The notes under the pieces were generated by a model, which saw only the letters and a list, made by a program, of their open reading frames with translations, did not search any database and had not been told where the DNA came from. Both the position numbers and the translations under genes were made by a program. DNA of 64,000 nt from Magnetospirillum sulfuroxidans (lineage in GTDB: Bacteria > Pseudomonadota > Alphaproteobacteria > Rhodospirillales > Magnetospirillaceae): NCBI RefSeq assembly GCF_018224925.1, contig NZ_JAGTUF010000008.1, forward strand, positions 84,181 to 148,180. Direction: 5' to 3'. This document shows positions 7,317-16,718 of the stretch, in pieces; within the stretch, counting starts at the first letter, position 1; the number at the start of each line of letters is the position of its first letter.

Positions 7317-9404
7317 TCACGATGGGGTAAATTCTTCATCACCGGGGGGTAACAAGAAGGTGGCGATGATCTCGCCCAGCTTGCCCAGGGCCACCGGCTT
7401 CTTCAAAACGGCGCAGCGGTCGTCTTGCAGATTTTCCGCCAGTCTTTCCGTCGCCCCCAGATGGCCGGTGACGATGACGATGGGTTGCAGCGGGTCATAT
7501 TCGCGCAATTGTTCCACCAATTGTTCGCCGCCGCCCGAAGGCATGCGCAAATCGGTGATGACCACATCGGCGGGGTCGGCCTTGAAACGGGCCAGGGCTT
7601 CGGAGCCGCAACCGCACAAGGTGACCCGGTATCCCATTTCGGTCAGATAGCGGCCCAGCGTCTCCACTGCTGTCTTTTCGTCATCGACGACCATGATATG
7701 GGCATCAATGGGGCAGAGCTGCGGGCTTGGCGCGACGATCGTTTCCGGCTCGGCCGTATCGTCGGTGGGCAGGGAAATGACGAAGCAGGCGCCTTTGGCG
7801 CTGCTTTCCAGCTCCAGTCGCCCGCCCATGGCATTGATGATGCCGAAACTGACCGATAATCCCAATCCGGTGCCGCGACCGGCTTCCTTGGTGGTGAAAA
7901 ACGGCTCGAAGATGCGGGCGCGGACGGCGGCGGGCACGCCTGGACCATTGTCGGTCACCCGGATGATCAGCCGGTCGGCGGTGCGGCGGCCGGTGACCGT
8001 GATTTCGGCCGGCCAACCATTGCCTTCGCGCTCGCGCTTTTCCTTCAGCGCATGATGGGCGTTGGACAGCAGGTTCATCACCACTTGCTCAAGTTGGACG
8101 CGCCGTCCGCGGACCGGAATGGCGTTGCCGGGCAGGTGGGTGATCAAGGTGATTTCGTCGGGGCGCAACTGGCCTTCCAGGACAGCCATGGCCGATTTGG
8201 TCGCCGCCACGGCATCGAAAACCTGAACCGGAGAATTGTCGCGGCGCGAGAAAATACGGATGTCGTCGATGATCTCGGCCGTGCGTTGCGATTGTTCGGC
8301 CACCAACTGGAATTGTTGCGCCTGCCATTCCGGGGTGGCCTTGCCGCGTTCAATGAACAGCAAAGCCCCTTCGGCGGTCAGCCGGATGATGTTCAGCGGC
8401 TGTGACAATTCATGCACCAGCCCGGCGGCCATTTCCCCCAAGGTGGCCAGCTTGGCCGTCTGCACCAGCTGTTCTTGCACCTCAAGCCGATCGGAAACGT
8501 CGCGGATCACCAACAGGCGGGCCGGTCGACCATGAAAGGTGATGGTGGTGCCGACCACTTCGGCATCAAAGACGCTGCCGTCCAAGCGGATCATCTTGTG
8601 TTCGGCCCGGACTTTGCCCGGCGGCGGCTGGGCAAAGCGCTGGACGATGTCCGGTTGTTCTGCTGCGGGGATCAGGGTCAGGATGGAATTGCCGATCAGT
8701 TCCGGCAGGCCGGCGCCAAAGACCTGATTTGCCGCCGGATTGGCAAACATCACCTCACCCATGGAATGGACCAAGATGGCGTCCGGAGTCAGTTCGATCA
8801 GCGAACGGTAGCGTTCCTCGCTTTCGGCCAATTCGCGCACGGCCCGATCATGTTCGACGCGCATGCGCAGCGTGCCGATGCCATAGCTGAGATTCCGGGC
8901 CAAATCCTCCAGCAGGCGGACGATGTCGGCATCGAAGGCATCGGGTTCTCCGGCATAGATGACCAAGGCGCCGATGCGCTCGGCGACCTGAGACAAGGGC
9001 AAGGCGATGCACGAGCGGAAACCGTGCTTCTTGATCACATCGCGCCAGGGGGCGAAGCGGGAATCGGTTTGGGTGTCGGCGGTGATCTGGGTGAGGCCGG
9101 TGCGGATAGCGCTGCCGATCGGGCCTTGACCCAAGCAATCTTCCCCCCAAGAGACCTTGATCTCGTCAAGATAGCTGGCCCCCCTGCCAGACACCGCCAC
9201 CGGCAGGATTGACCGATCGTCGTCGGATTGGGCATAGCCAACCCAGGCGAGCTTGAAACCGGCCACCTCGACGGCAATGCGACAGATGTGTTCCAACAAG
9301 GTGGTTTCGTCGGTCGCTCTGAGCAATGCCTCGGTCGAGCGGGTCAGGGTGGTGACGGCGCGGTCGATCTGGCGCAATTGATCGGCGACGGAATGAGCGA
9401 TCAT
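7317..9404 (-). CDS. Hybrid histidine kinase (GAF-PAS-HisKA-HATPase-receiver)
   Basis: A 695-residue protein with no membrane helix, so probably cytoplasmic. Domain order is a GAF-like domain (about 20-170), a PAS domain (about 200-310), a HisKA helix with phospho-His331 in AAGLVHELSQPLN, an HATPase (about 430-560; N-box QVVMNLLSNAHHAL, TDNGPGVP, GRGTGLGLSV) and a C-terminal receiver (about 575-690) with the acceptor Asp in VVITDLRMPSGG. The H-x-L-x-Q-P-L box is typical of kinases related to DctB/FixL. The attached receiver suggests a phosphorelay or self-inhibition. The NarL-type regulator directly downstream is the likely output partner. Confidence 0.9.
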   Translation of the reverse strand: MIAHSVADQLRQIDRAVTTLTRSTEALLRATDETTLLEHICRIAVEVAGFKLAWVGYAQSDDDRSILPVAVSGRGASYLDEIKVSWGEDCLGQGPIGSAIRTGLTQITADTQTDSRFAPWRDVIKKHGFRSCIALPLSQVAERIGALVIYAGEPDAFDADIVRLLEDLARNLSYGIGTLRMRVEHDRAVRELAESEERYRSLIELTPDAILVHSMGEVMFANPAANQVFGAGLPELIGNSILTLIPAAEQPDIVQRFAQPPPGKVRAEHKMIRLDGSVFDAEVVGTTITFHGRPARLLVIRDVSDRLEVQEQLVQTAKLATLGEMAAGLVHELSQPLNIIRLTAEGALLFIERGKATPEWQAQQFQLVAEQSQRTAEIIDDIRIFSRRDNSPVQVFDAVAATKSAMAVLEGQLRPDEITLITHLPGNAIPVRGRRVQLEQVVMNLLSNAHHALKEKREREGNGWPAEITVTGRRTADRLIIRVTDNGPGVPAAVRARIFEPFFTTKEAGRGTGLGLSVSFGIINAMGGRLELESSAKGACFVISLPTDDTAEPETIVAPSPQLCPIDAHIMVVDDEKTAVETLGRYLTEMGYRVTLCGCGSEALARFKADPADVVITDLRMPSGGGEQLVEQLREYDPLQPIVIVTGHLGATERLAENLQDDRCAVLKKPVALGKLGEIIATFLLPPGDEEFTPS

Positions 9405-9513
9405 TGAGGCGGAGGGCCTTTCCCTGTCGGCAGGTTGGAGTTACATGCTAGCCTGAGGCGTGACGGGGCGATAGGGTTTCCTAGGATTAAGCCCCAGGCA
9501 AAAAGGGTGTGGC

Positions 9514-10191
9514 ATGCGGATCGGGTCCTACTTCGTCGGATTAGTCTTGAATGTGGTGATGGTCCTGCCAAGCATGGCGGCGGAACGGGCCATGGACCTG
9601 CTGGACCCGGCGGTTTCATTCACGGCCGACTTTCAGGTCAGTGGCGATAAGGGGAATTATCACGGCACGGTGTGGCATGCGCCGGGACGGGAACGCCGTG
9701 ATTTCGGCACCAAGGACGGTGGCCAGGCTGTCATCTTGCGCCGCGATAGCGACAGCGCCTATTTGCTCAAGCCCAGCGGTCATTGGTATGTGGGACTGGG
9801 CTTTGCCGCCGTCGCCACTCTGGCCGGTGGTCTGGATAGCTTGACCGTCGAGCGCAGCCGGGTCGGCACCGACACCGTCGCCGGTCTCAAGGCGACACGC
9901 TTCAAGGTCAGCGGCTCTGGCCCCAAGGGCAGCCGTTTCGACGGCCATGCCTGGTTCTCGGCCGAAGGGATTATGTTGAAGGCGGCCGGTACCCTCAGCA
10001 GCGGCGACGGCCGCAGGTCCGAGGTGGAGACGACATTGTCAAATGTCAGGATCGGCCGGGTCGAGGAACGGATGTTTGAATTGCCGGCCGGTTGGTTCGG
10101 CATGGACCTGCGCTCGGTGCCGCCGGAACGGCTTGCGCTGGCGCTTGAATCGCTGCGTCCCTTGCTCGAAGGCCGCGGCGCTCACCAATAG
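9514..10191 (+). CDS. Exported protein of unknown function
   Basis: A 225-residue protein with a signal peptide (GSYFVGLVLNVVMVLPSMAAE, cleavage likely after AMAA/SMAA). The mature part is strand-rich, with the look of a LolA/DUF4412-like lipid-binding half barrel: FTADFQVSGDKGNYHGTVW, YLLKPSGHWYVGLGF, TVAGLKATRFKVSG, and a closing FELPAGWFGMDL. In such families an outer-membrane or lipid-related role is common, but no assignment is made here. The ATG at 9514 follows an AAAAAGGG ribosome site. The last 10 bases overlap the convergent DUF882 gene. Confidence 0.7.
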   Translation: MRIGSYFVGLVLNVVMVLPSMAAERAMDLLDPAVSFTADFQVSGDKGNYHGTVWHAPGRERRDFGTKDGGQAVILRRDSDSAYLLKPSGHWYVGLGFAAVATLAGGLDSLTVERSRVGTDTVAGLKATRFKVSGSGPKGSRFDGHAWFSAEGIMLKAAGTLSSGDGRRSEVETTLSNVRIGRVEERMFELPAGWFGMDLRSVPPERLALALESLRPLLEGRGAHQ

Positions 10192-10745
10192 CGAATGCGG
10201 CCGGTATCGACGTGGACGAATTTTGAGTTCAGGTAGGTGCCGACGCCGCCGCCGCGAAGCGACTTGGCCGCCCGGCCAACGGTGCGGATGGTAGTGCCGG
10301 GAATGCGGATATCCACCGCCTTGCCGCTCATGTGCAGGCTGCCTTGGGCGACGCCATCGGTGGCGGCGGCCAGCAGGGCGTTGGTGGCGGGCGAGCGATA
10401 GCCGGAAATGATATGGATGGCCCCCTTCGAGCCGAGGCGGCGATGGGTGGCGGCGATCAGGTCCAAAAGGCGCGGATCCATGGGATGGTCATCGTCGGAA
10501 CGGTGGTCGCGCAGCAAGTGGCTGACTTGGGCCAACGATTTGGCGATGTAACGGCCATCGGCCCAATAGACCGTCTTCAGCCATTCACCGGTATGGATAT
10601 TGTAAAGATTGAGGGCGCGTTCCGGCATGGCGCGAACCGCCGCCTCGAGGGGCGAGGTCAAGGTCATCGTCGCGGCGGCACCGATGCCGGCGCCAAGAAA
10701 GAGGCGGCGCGACAAGGTGCGGTCGCCAGTGTGATCCTGGTTCAT
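10182..10745 (-). CDS. DUF882 / M15-like murein peptidase, Tat-type signal
   Basis: A 187-residue protein with a twin-arginine-like leader (LSRRLFLGAGIGAAATMTL). The mature part carries the M15A/DUF882 zinc-site pattern: SGYRSPATN, SLHMSGKAVDIR (H-x6-D) and a C-terminal FVHVDTGRIR. E. coli MepK (YcbK) of this family cuts murein cross-links, including 3-3 bonds made by L,D-transpeptidases. An L,D-transpeptidase gene lies directly upstream on the same strand (10829-12430), which makes a shared cell-wall role likely. The ATG at 10745 has an AGGGGAA site. Confidence 0.85.
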   Translation of the reverse strand: MNQDHTGDRTLSRRLFLGAGIGAAATMTLTSPLEAAVRAMPERALNLYNIHTGEWLKTVYWADGRYIAKSLAQVSHLLRDHRSDDDHPMDPRLLDLIAATHRRLGSKGAIHIISGYRSPATNALLAAATDGVAQGSLHMSGKAVDIRIPGTTIRTVGRAAKSLRGGGVGTYLNSKFVHVDTGRIRYW

Positions 10746-10828
10746 ACGGTATTCCCCTGATGACGGGGAGAGTCATACCATCGCCGGGGGGGATGGAGTC
10801 AACCCGCAATGAAAGGCGTAACGCACAG

Positions 10829-12430
10829 CTATCTTTTGGCGGGTTCTTGGCTGACTTGGGGCTGTTGCGGGTGCTGTCGCCGCTTCAGCGCGGTCTTGAG
10901 CCGGGCATCGTGACCGTAGAGATCCTCGCGGAAATGCACGGTGCCATCCTCGTCGGCCCAGGCGGTCATGTACATCAGATAGACGGTCAGCGGCTTATCC
11001 AGCTTGAGGGTGCGGGTGGTGTCGTCCTTGACCCATTCCTCCAGCTTGTCGCTCTGCGTCGGCACCAGCATCTTGGCCAACTCGACCGGGCGTTCCAGCC
11101 GCACGCAGCCATGGGACAGGGCGCGGAAGATATGGCCGAAATACTGGCGCTTGGGGGTGTCATGCAGATAGATGTCGTCGCCATTGTCCAAGTTGAACTT
11201 GACCTGTCCCAACGCATTGTCGGCGCCGGGTTTTTGGCGCAGGCGATAGGGGAATTTGGAATAGCGCGACCAGTCGATGCCCAGTCCTTGCGCCTTTTCG
11301 AAATCCGTATCGAAGGCGTCAAGGATGCGCATGTTGTTGCTGGCCAGATAGCTGGGATCCTTGCGCAGTTTGGGCAGGATTTCCCTGGTCGCGATCGAGG
11401 GCGGGACCGTCCAGGTCGGGTTGATGACCACCGAGGTCATGGTCGTGGCCATGGTCGGCGTCTGGTGTGAGACATCGCCAACCACCACCCGCATGGCCAT
11501 GTCGATATGGCCGTCGCGCACCAGCTCGAAATGGGCGGCAGGCAGGTTGACGGCGATATGGGTGCCGTCCAGCCGTCGCGGCATCCAGCGCCAGCGTTCC
11601 AGATTGGCGGCAACCTGGCGCAGCCGTTCCTCGGCGCTGACGTTGAGCGCGGCCAGCGTCTGCTTGCCGATGGCGCCATCGGGGTCGATGCCGTGGCGGG
11701 CTTGGAAGCGTTTGATCGCTTCGACCAGCGGCGCGTCCAGGGTCTTGCCCTGAGCCTGATTGGCAGCCAGCTCGCCGGTCATCATCAGGCGCTTACGCAC
11801 AGCCGGCAGGCGGGCATCTTCCATTCCCGGCTTGATCGAGGCGCCGTCGGCGATGGCGGTCCAACCGCCGGCTTCGGTCAGTTTTTCGTAAAGGGACAGC
11901 GCCACTTTCAGCCGGTGATAGCCGGCATAGGCAGGCTGTACCGGAATCAGGGTGGCGAACAGGTCGCGGCCGGCGGCCAGGTCGCGCAGCACGGTGGCAC
12001 TGTCGATCTTGGCGCGGATTTCCGTTCCCATGCCGCCCACTTGCCGCGACGGCGTAACCCGGCCGATGGACAGGTCGCGGGCAAAACGGGCCAGGGTTTC
12101 CGAAATCAGCAGGTCGCGGTCGTCGGCGCCGGCGGCTTCGGGAACCGTATAGGATTGCGCCCGCAATCCCTCGGTCGGGGCGATGGCGCGAATCTGATCA
12201 AGCAGATGCTCGCCCCGTTGTCTGGAATTGCCATCCCATGCCGGCTTGAAGGCGCGTTCACTATAGAACTCGCGGATCAAGTCGGCTTCCAGCGGATGCT
12301 CGCCGATCTGGATGACGGCGCTGTCTTCGGCCAGCCGCGAGGCGATGGATGTCGCCCAGGCGGCCGGACAGAACGGCACGGGCAACAAAACCAGAGCCGC
12401 GACGACATAGAGCGGACGAACAAAGGACAC
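10829..12430 (-). CDS. Murein L,D-transpeptidase (YcbB/LdtD-like)
   Basis: A 533-residue exported protein. The GTG start at 12430 gives an N-terminal signal sequence (PLYVVAALVLLPVPFCPAAWA). The middle has a peptidoglycan-binding repeat (IKRFQARHGIDPDGAIGKQT). The YkuD catalytic domain follows, with H-G-C-V-R in FRALSHGCVRLERPVELA, the Cys being the nucleophile. Size and layout fit YcbB rather than the short LDTs. It would form 3-3 cross-links in the periplasm. The DUF882/MepK-like gene 83 bases downstream probably works with it. Confidence 0.88.
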   Translation of the reverse strand: MSFVRPLYVVAALVLLPVPFCPAAWATSIASRLAEDSAVIQIGEHPLEADLIREFYSERAFKPAWDGNSRQRGEHLLDQIRAIAPTEGLRAQSYTVPEAAGADDRDLLISETLARFARDLSIGRVTPSRQVGGMGTEIRAKIDSATVLRDLAAGRDLFATLIPVQPAYAGYHRLKVALSLYEKLTEAGGWTAIADGASIKPGMEDARLPAVRKRLMMTGELAANQAQGKTLDAPLVEAIKRFQARHGIDPDGAIGKQTLAALNVSAEERLRQVAANLERWRWMPRRLDGTHIAVNLPAAHFELVRDGHIDMAMRVVVGDVSHQTPTMATTMTSVVINPTWTVPPSIATREILPKLRKDPSYLASNNMRILDAFDTDFEKAQGLGIDWSRYSKFPYRLRQKPGADNALGQVKFNLDNGDDIYLHDTPKRQYFGHIFRALSHGCVRLERPVELAKMLVPTQSDKLEEWVKDDTTRTLKLDKPLTVYLMYMTAWADEDGTVHFREDLYGHDARLKTALKRRQHPQQPQVSQEPAKR

Positions 12431-12564
12431 GGTTTTCTACCTGGACAGGATTCTATCTGGCATTGGATATCATCCCTGTAGCCGGGGAAGTCAACTTTTG
12501 TCGCGACACCATGGTGATGGTGCCGCGACACTGCGTCCGTTGTGCAACACTATTGATTGGGGGG

Positions 12565-12984
12565 TCAGCCTTGCAGCCAGGGCAGGGCTTGCGCCTTCCA
12601 GCCGGCTTGATCGCCGCGATGGCGGCTATCGTCCAGCGGCCCCTCGAAGCCGTCGCTGATATTCCAGCATTGGCTATAGCCCAGGCTGGTCATCAGTTCG
12701 GCGGCGGCCTTGGAGCGGACCCCCGAACGGCACAAGAACAGTAACGGCGTGTCCTTGTCGATGCCCTGAGCGGCCAGTTGTTGGGCGAAAGCCTCGTTGC
12801 GGGCCATGGTCGGGAACACCTGCCAGGACACCAAAACAGGCTGTTTTTCCAGCGCCGACAGGTCGGGCAGGCCGACATATTGCCATTCAGCCTGGGTGCG
12901 AACATCGATCAAGCGAGCCTCGGGATCGGATTGCAGTTTATCCCAGGTATCGCGGGGCGAGATATCGCCGGCATAAGAGCTCAT
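12565..12984 (-). CDS. Rhodanese-like sulfurtransferase
   Basis: A 139-residue single rhodanese domain starting at the ATG at 12984 (AAAGGAAAG ribosome site). The domain shows RLIDVRTQAEWQYVGLP and the active-site loop LFLCRSGVRSKAAAELM, with the catalytic Cys and a CRSGxR loop, then GYSQCWNISDGFEG. Such proteins move sulfane sulfur. It is transcribed divergently from the sulfite reductase/cys operon across a 143-base intergenic region with two dyads, so co-regulation with sulfur assimilation is likely. Confidence 0.88.
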   Translation of the reverse strand: MSSYAGDISPRDTWDKLQSDPEARLIDVRTQAEWQYVGLPDLSALEKQPVLVSWQVFPTMARNEAFAQQLAAQGIDKDTPLLFLCRSGVRSKAAAELMTSLGYSQCWNISDGFEGPLDDSRHRGDQAGWKAQALPWLQG

Positions 12985-13031
12985 GGCTTTCCTTTCTACA
13001 TATAGTCTAGTGGTAAATGGGATTAATATAC

Positions 13032-13051
13032 ACAAAAAACTGTTGTTTTGT
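13032..13051. promoter_or_regulatory. Dyad ACAAAA-N8-TTTTGT in the divergent rhodanese/cys promoter region
   Basis: Perfect 6-bp arms at 13032-13037 and 13046-13051. The region between the two divergent genes is much richer in AT than its surroundings, as expected of promoters. The bound regulator is unknown. Confidence 0.4.
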
Positions 13052-13061
13052 AGATTGTGTC

Positions 13062-13080
13062 GTGATATTTCGTAAATCAC
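13062..13080. promoter_or_regulatory. Dyad GTGAT-N9-ATCAC upstream of the sulfite reductase gene
   Basis: The sequence GTGATATTTCGTAAATCAC is a near-palindrome centred 57 bases before the ATG of the reductase gene. Its position suits an operator controlling the cys operon and possibly the divergent rhodanese. No CysB/CysR-type regulator gene lies in the window. Confidence 0.45.
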
Positions 13081-13127
13081 AGTATGACATACACCTTCAA
13101 GGGTGTGAATAAGAAAGGGTGCCTGCA

Positions 13128-15194
13128 ATGTTGGATGCCATCCACGTCGATCCGGTTTTGGCCGAGCCTTTGGTGCGCGACAGCGACCTGGCGGAGTATC
13201 GTCGCGGCTTGGAGCGCCACCGGCTGGGCGAATGGGACGGCGAACGCTTTACCGCTTTCCGTTTGCGCTTTGGCGTCTATGGGCAAAAGCAGCCGGGGGT
13301 GCAGATGGTTCGCATCAAGATCCCCGGCGGCCGGCTGTCGCCGTCCTGGCTGCGCACCATCGGCGCCGCCAATCGTCGTTTCGCCCAAGGTGACGCCCAT
13401 CTGACCACCCGCCAGGATGTGCAGATTTATTCGGTGCCGCTGGACCAAAGCGCTGAATTGCTGGAATTGCTCTACGGCAACGGCATCACCACCCGCGAGG
13501 CGTGCGGCAACACCATCCGCAATTTGACCGCTTGCGCCCTGGCCGGCGCCTGCCCGCGTGAGCTGGTCGATGCCGGCAAGGTCGCCGATCAATTGGCGCG
13601 GGCGTGGATCCGCCATCCGTTAGTGCAGAACATGCCGCGCAAACTGAAATTCTCGGTGTCTGGCTGCGCCACCGATTGCGGCCATTCCACCATCCACGAT
13701 CTTGGGCTGATCGCGGTGGAAAAGGACGGGGCCAAGGGCTTTCGCATTGTCGCCGGCGGCGGGCTGGGCTCGTTGCCGCGCCCGGCGGTGGAGGTGCTGC
13801 CTTTCGTCGCCGAGACCGATCTGCCGGCGGTGATCGAGGCCTTGGCCCGTCTGCATCAACGTTATTCCGATCGCCGTAACCGCAATGCGTCGCGGGTCAA
13901 ATTCGTGGTCAAGCGTTTCGGCGAGGAAAAGTTCCGCACTTTGTTCGTTGAGGAATTCGACCGTGTCCGCGCCTTGCCGCAGCGTCCCTGGGTTGGGCTG
14001 GAATGGCGCGACGCTTTGGAAGCCCCGGTTTCCCGCGCTCCGGTCGGTTTGATCACCGCCCATGACGGCAGCGTCGCGCTGTCGGTGTTGGTGCCCCTGG
14101 GGATCTTGTCGTCGGATCAGTTGGACCGTTTGGCGGAGATCGCCGAACAGGCCGGCGTTTCCGATCTGCGGGCAACGCGGGAGCAAAATCTGGTGTTCCT
14201 GGGCGTCGCCGCCGATAAGGTGGATGCTCTGGTTGCCGGCGTGCGCGCCATCGGCTTGCAGGTTCCTGCTTCGGCCGAGGACGCGCCCAGCGTGATTTCC
14301 TGCCCCGGCACCACCACCTGCCGCATCGGCATCACCAATTCGCAGAATTTCGCCCGTCAGGCTTTTGCCTCGGCCCAATTGGACCCGTTGGCCAAGGGGA
14401 TCAGCGTCCATGTTTCCGGGTGCCAGAATTCCTGCGGCCTGCATCATATCGCCGATTTCGGTCTGCACGGCGCTGCCAAAAAGGTCGATGGCCGCTCGGC
14501 TCCGCATTACCAACTCCATATCGGCGGCGAGGCCAATAGCGGTGCGATCGGCCTGTCGGGTCCGACCATTCCGGCCAAGTTGGCCGATCAGGCCCTGAGC
14601 TTGCTGCGCCAAGCCCTGGCCGCCGGCCGCCAGCCCGGCGAAAGCGTGCGCGGTTGGGCCGAACGTCTGGGCAAGGACGGTATCGAGGCGATCCTGGCGC
14701 CGCTGGACATGGCGCAGGCCGATGGGCTGTTCGTCGATTGGGGCGATGCGGTGGATTTTCCCGGCGCGCCGCAGGCAAAGGGCGAGTGCGCCGCTCCCTT
14801 CGCCATGGATCTGTGCTACGCTGATCTGGCCGACGATGCGCTGATCGCCGCCGATCGCAACCTGATCGTCGGCCAGTCCGAGCAAGCCCGCGCCGAAGCC
14901 AGCCAAGCCTTAGTCTTTGCCTTGCGGCGGCTGCTGCATGCCCGTGGCGTTACCAGCGAAGACGGTGTGGCGTTGGAAGCCGTCGAGTCGCAGGTGGCTC
15001 AAACTTGGGGGGATGTTGCCGCGGTGGTGGAAGCCTTGGTGGCGGTGCGGGTGGCGGGTGGACAAACCGCCGACCTTTATCGCGAAGCGGTGGCCTATCT
15101 TCTCGACACCGTGACCGAGGCGGTCACTGCGCCGCCGCCGCCGGTGGTGGCCGAAATCGGCGACATCACTGCCCTGTTGGGAGCCGCGCAATGA
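13128..15194 (+). CDS. Nitrite/sulfite reductase hemoprotein (siroheme, [4Fe-4S])
   Basis: A 688-residue protein from the ATG at 13128 (AAGAAAGGG site 8 bases upstream). It has two ferredoxin-like plus NIR_SIR repeats. The C-terminal repeat has the classic cluster/siroheme ligands C-P-G-T-T-T-C at about 392-398 and GCQNSCGLHH at about 431-435. The N-terminal repeat also has a Cys-rich pattern (ACGNTIRNLTACALAGACP and GCATDCGH). Residues from about 540 to 688 form an extra helical tail not present in standard CysI/Sir. Its place at the head of cysH-cysD-cysNC indicates six-electron reduction of sulfite to sulfide. The stop overlaps the cysH start (ATGA). The symbol cysI or sir would be reasonable. 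Confidence 0.88.
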   Translation: MLDAIHVDPVLAEPLVRDSDLAEYRRGLERHRLGEWDGERFTAFRLRFGVYGQKQPGVQMVRIKIPGGRLSPSWLRTIGAANRRFAQGDAHLTTRQDVQIYSVPLDQSAELLELLYGNGITTREACGNTIRNLTACALAGACPRELVDAGKVADQLARAWIRHPLVQNMPRKLKFSVSGCATDCGHSTIHDLGLIAVEKDGAKGFRIVAGGGLGSLPRPAVEVLPFVAETDLPAVIEALARLHQRYSDRRNRNASRVKFVVKRFGEEKFRTLFVEEFDRVRALPQRPWVGLEWRDALEAPVSRAPVGLITAHDGSVALSVLVPLGILSSDQLDRLAEIAEQAGVSDLRATREQNLVFLGVAADKVDALVAGVRAIGLQVPASAEDAPSVISCPGTTTCRIGITNSQNFARQAFASAQLDPLAKGISVHVSGCQNSCGLHHIADFGLHGAAKKVDGRSAPHYQLHIGGEANSGAIGLSGPTIPAKLADQALSLLRQALAAGRQPGESVRGWAERLGKDGIEAILAPLDMAQADGLFVDWGDAVDFPGAPQAKGECAAPFAMDLCYADLADDALIAADRNLIVGQSEQARAEASQALVFALRRLLHARGVTSEDGVALEAVESQVAQTWGDVAAVVEALVAVRVAGGQTADLYREAVAYLLDTVTEAVTAPPPPVVAEIGDITALLGAAQ

Positions 15195-15886
15195 ACTCCG
15201 TCGATTACAGCGCCACCTATGGGCATCTGTCGGGAGCTGAACTTATCACGGTCATGACCCGCCAGGTGTTTCCCGGCCGCATCGCCGTGACCTCGTCGTT
15301 CGGAGCCGAATCGGCGGTATTGCTGGATCTGGTGGCCCAGGTCGATCCCTCGGTGCCGGTGATCTTCCTTGACACCGGTGAATTATTCGACGAGACGCTG
15401 GAATATCGCTATCGGCTGGAGCGCCAGTTGGGCCTGACCGATGTGCGAGTGGTTCGTCCGGCCTCCGAGGATTTAGCCGAAGCCGAGGATTTGTGGCGCA
15501 CCGATCACGACCGTTGTTGCCACCTGCGCAAGGTGCTGCCGCTGGCGCGGGCGGTGGAAGGCTTCGACGCCCTGATCGACGGCCGCAAGCAGGCCCACGG
15601 TTTCGAGCGCGAAGCCTTATCGACGGTCGCGTTTGCCGGCGGCGTGGTCAAGGTCAGCCCATTGGCCAATTGGGACGAGGACGCGGTGCGCAAGACCTTT
15701 GTCGCCCGTCGGCTGCCCAGCCATCCATTGGTGGAGCAGGGCTATCGCTCCATCGGCTGCTGGCCGTGCACGCGGCCGACCAAGCCGGGCGAATCCGCCC
15801 GTGCCGGGCGTTGGGCCGGCAGCGCCAAGACTGAATGCGGAATCCATACCTCTCTTGTCCTTGGCCGCGATGGCGCCGGGATCTGA
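15191..15886 (+). CDS. cysH: Phosphoadenylyl/adenylyl-sulfate reductase
   Basis: A 231-residue protein starting at the ATG that overlaps the previous stop. It has the PP-loop ([15 protein letters not shown]), the [14 protein letters not shown] segment, and the paired cysteines DRCCHLRK and IGCWPCTRP that bind a [4Fe-4S] cluster. The C-terminal KTECGIH holds the catalytic Cys. The CC...CxxC set marks the iron-sulfur subtype, which commonly reduces APS directly (bacterial assimilatory type), whereas E. coli CysH lacks these cysteines. Because CysNC downstream also carries an APS kinase domain, the substrate (APS or PAPS) cannot be settled from sequence alone. Confidence 0.93.
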   Translation: MNSVDYSATYGHLSGAELITVMTRQVFPGRIAVTSSFGAESAVLLDLVAQVDPSVPVIFLDTGELFDETLEYRYRLERQLGLTDVRVVRPASEDLAEAEDLWRTDHDRCCHLRKVLPLARAVEGFDALIDGRKQAHGFEREALSTVAFAGGVVKVSPLANWDEDAVRKTFVARRLPSHPLVEQGYRSIGCWPCTRPTKPGESARAGRWAGSAKTECGIHTSLVLGRDGAGI

Positions 15887-15896
15887 CGGAAAGAAG

Positions 15897-16700
15897 ATGA
15901 TGAACGACCTCGATCAACTGGAAGCGCAATCCATCTACATCCTGCGCGAAGCCTTCAACCGCCTGGACAAGATCGCCATGCTGTGGTCCATCGGCAAGGA
16001 CAGCAACGTCATGCTGTGGCTGGCCCGCAAGGCGTTTTTCGGTCATGTGCCGTTTCCGGTGCTGCATGTGGATACCAGCTACAAGATTCCCGAAATGATC
16101 GAGTTCCGCGATCGCGTCGCCACGGAATGGAATCTGCCGCTGATCATCGGTCAGAACAAGGCCGCCCTGGCGGCGGGCATGAGCCCCGAGCAAGGCCGCG
16201 TCACCTGCTGTTCGGCCTTGAAGACCGAAGGCTTGAAGGCGTTGTTGGCCGAGCACGGCTATACCGGCGTCATCGCCGGCATCCGCCGCGACGAGGAAGG
16301 GACTCGGGCCAAGGAACGGGTGTTTTCTCCCCGCAACGACACCAACGAATGGGACGTGCGCGACCAGCCGCCGGAATTCTGGGACCAGTTCAAGACCGAT
16401 TTCGCCCCCGGCACCCATCTGCGCATCCATCCGCTGCTGGCCTGGACCGAATTGGACGTGTGGCGTTACATCGCCCGCGAAGGCATCCCGGTGGTCGATC
16501 TGTACTTCGCCAAGAATGGCCGGCGCTATCGCAGCTTGGGCTGCGCCCCGTGCACCGGTTCCATCGCCTCGACCGCGTCCACTGTGGACGAGATCGTCGA
16601 GGAACTGGAGACCACCAAGACGTCCGAACGCGCCGGCCGCGCCCAGGACCGTGAATCCGAAGATGCCTTCGAGCGGCTGCGCGCCGCCGGCTACATGTAA
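15897..16700 (+). CDS. cysD: Sulfate adenylyltransferase subunit 2
   Basis: A 267-residue PP-loop ATP sulfurylase small subunit. Signature segments are [16 protein letters not shown], the ATP-binding [17 protein letters not shown], the [18 protein letters not shown] loop and GCAPCTGSI. It works with CysN to make APS from ATP and sulfate. Two adjacent ATGs (15897 and 15900) are possible starts; both follow GGAAAGAAG. It lies 10 bases after cysH and 18 bases before cysNC, in one operon. Confidence 0.95.
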   Translation: MMNDLDQLEAQSIYILREAFNRLDKIAMLWSIGKDSNVMLWLARKAFFGHVPFPVLHVDTSYKIPEMIEFRDRVATEWNLPLIIGQNKAALAAGMSPEQGRVTCCSALKTEGLKALLAEHGYTGVIAGIRRDEEGTRAKERVFSPRNDTNEWDVRDQPPEFWDQFKTDFAPGTHLRIHPLLAWTELDVWRYIAREGIPVVDLYFAKNGRRYRSLGCAPCTGSIASTASTVDEIVEELETTKTSERAGRAQDRESEDAFERLRAAGYM

Positions 16701-16718
16701 GCAAGGGACGCCCTGATC

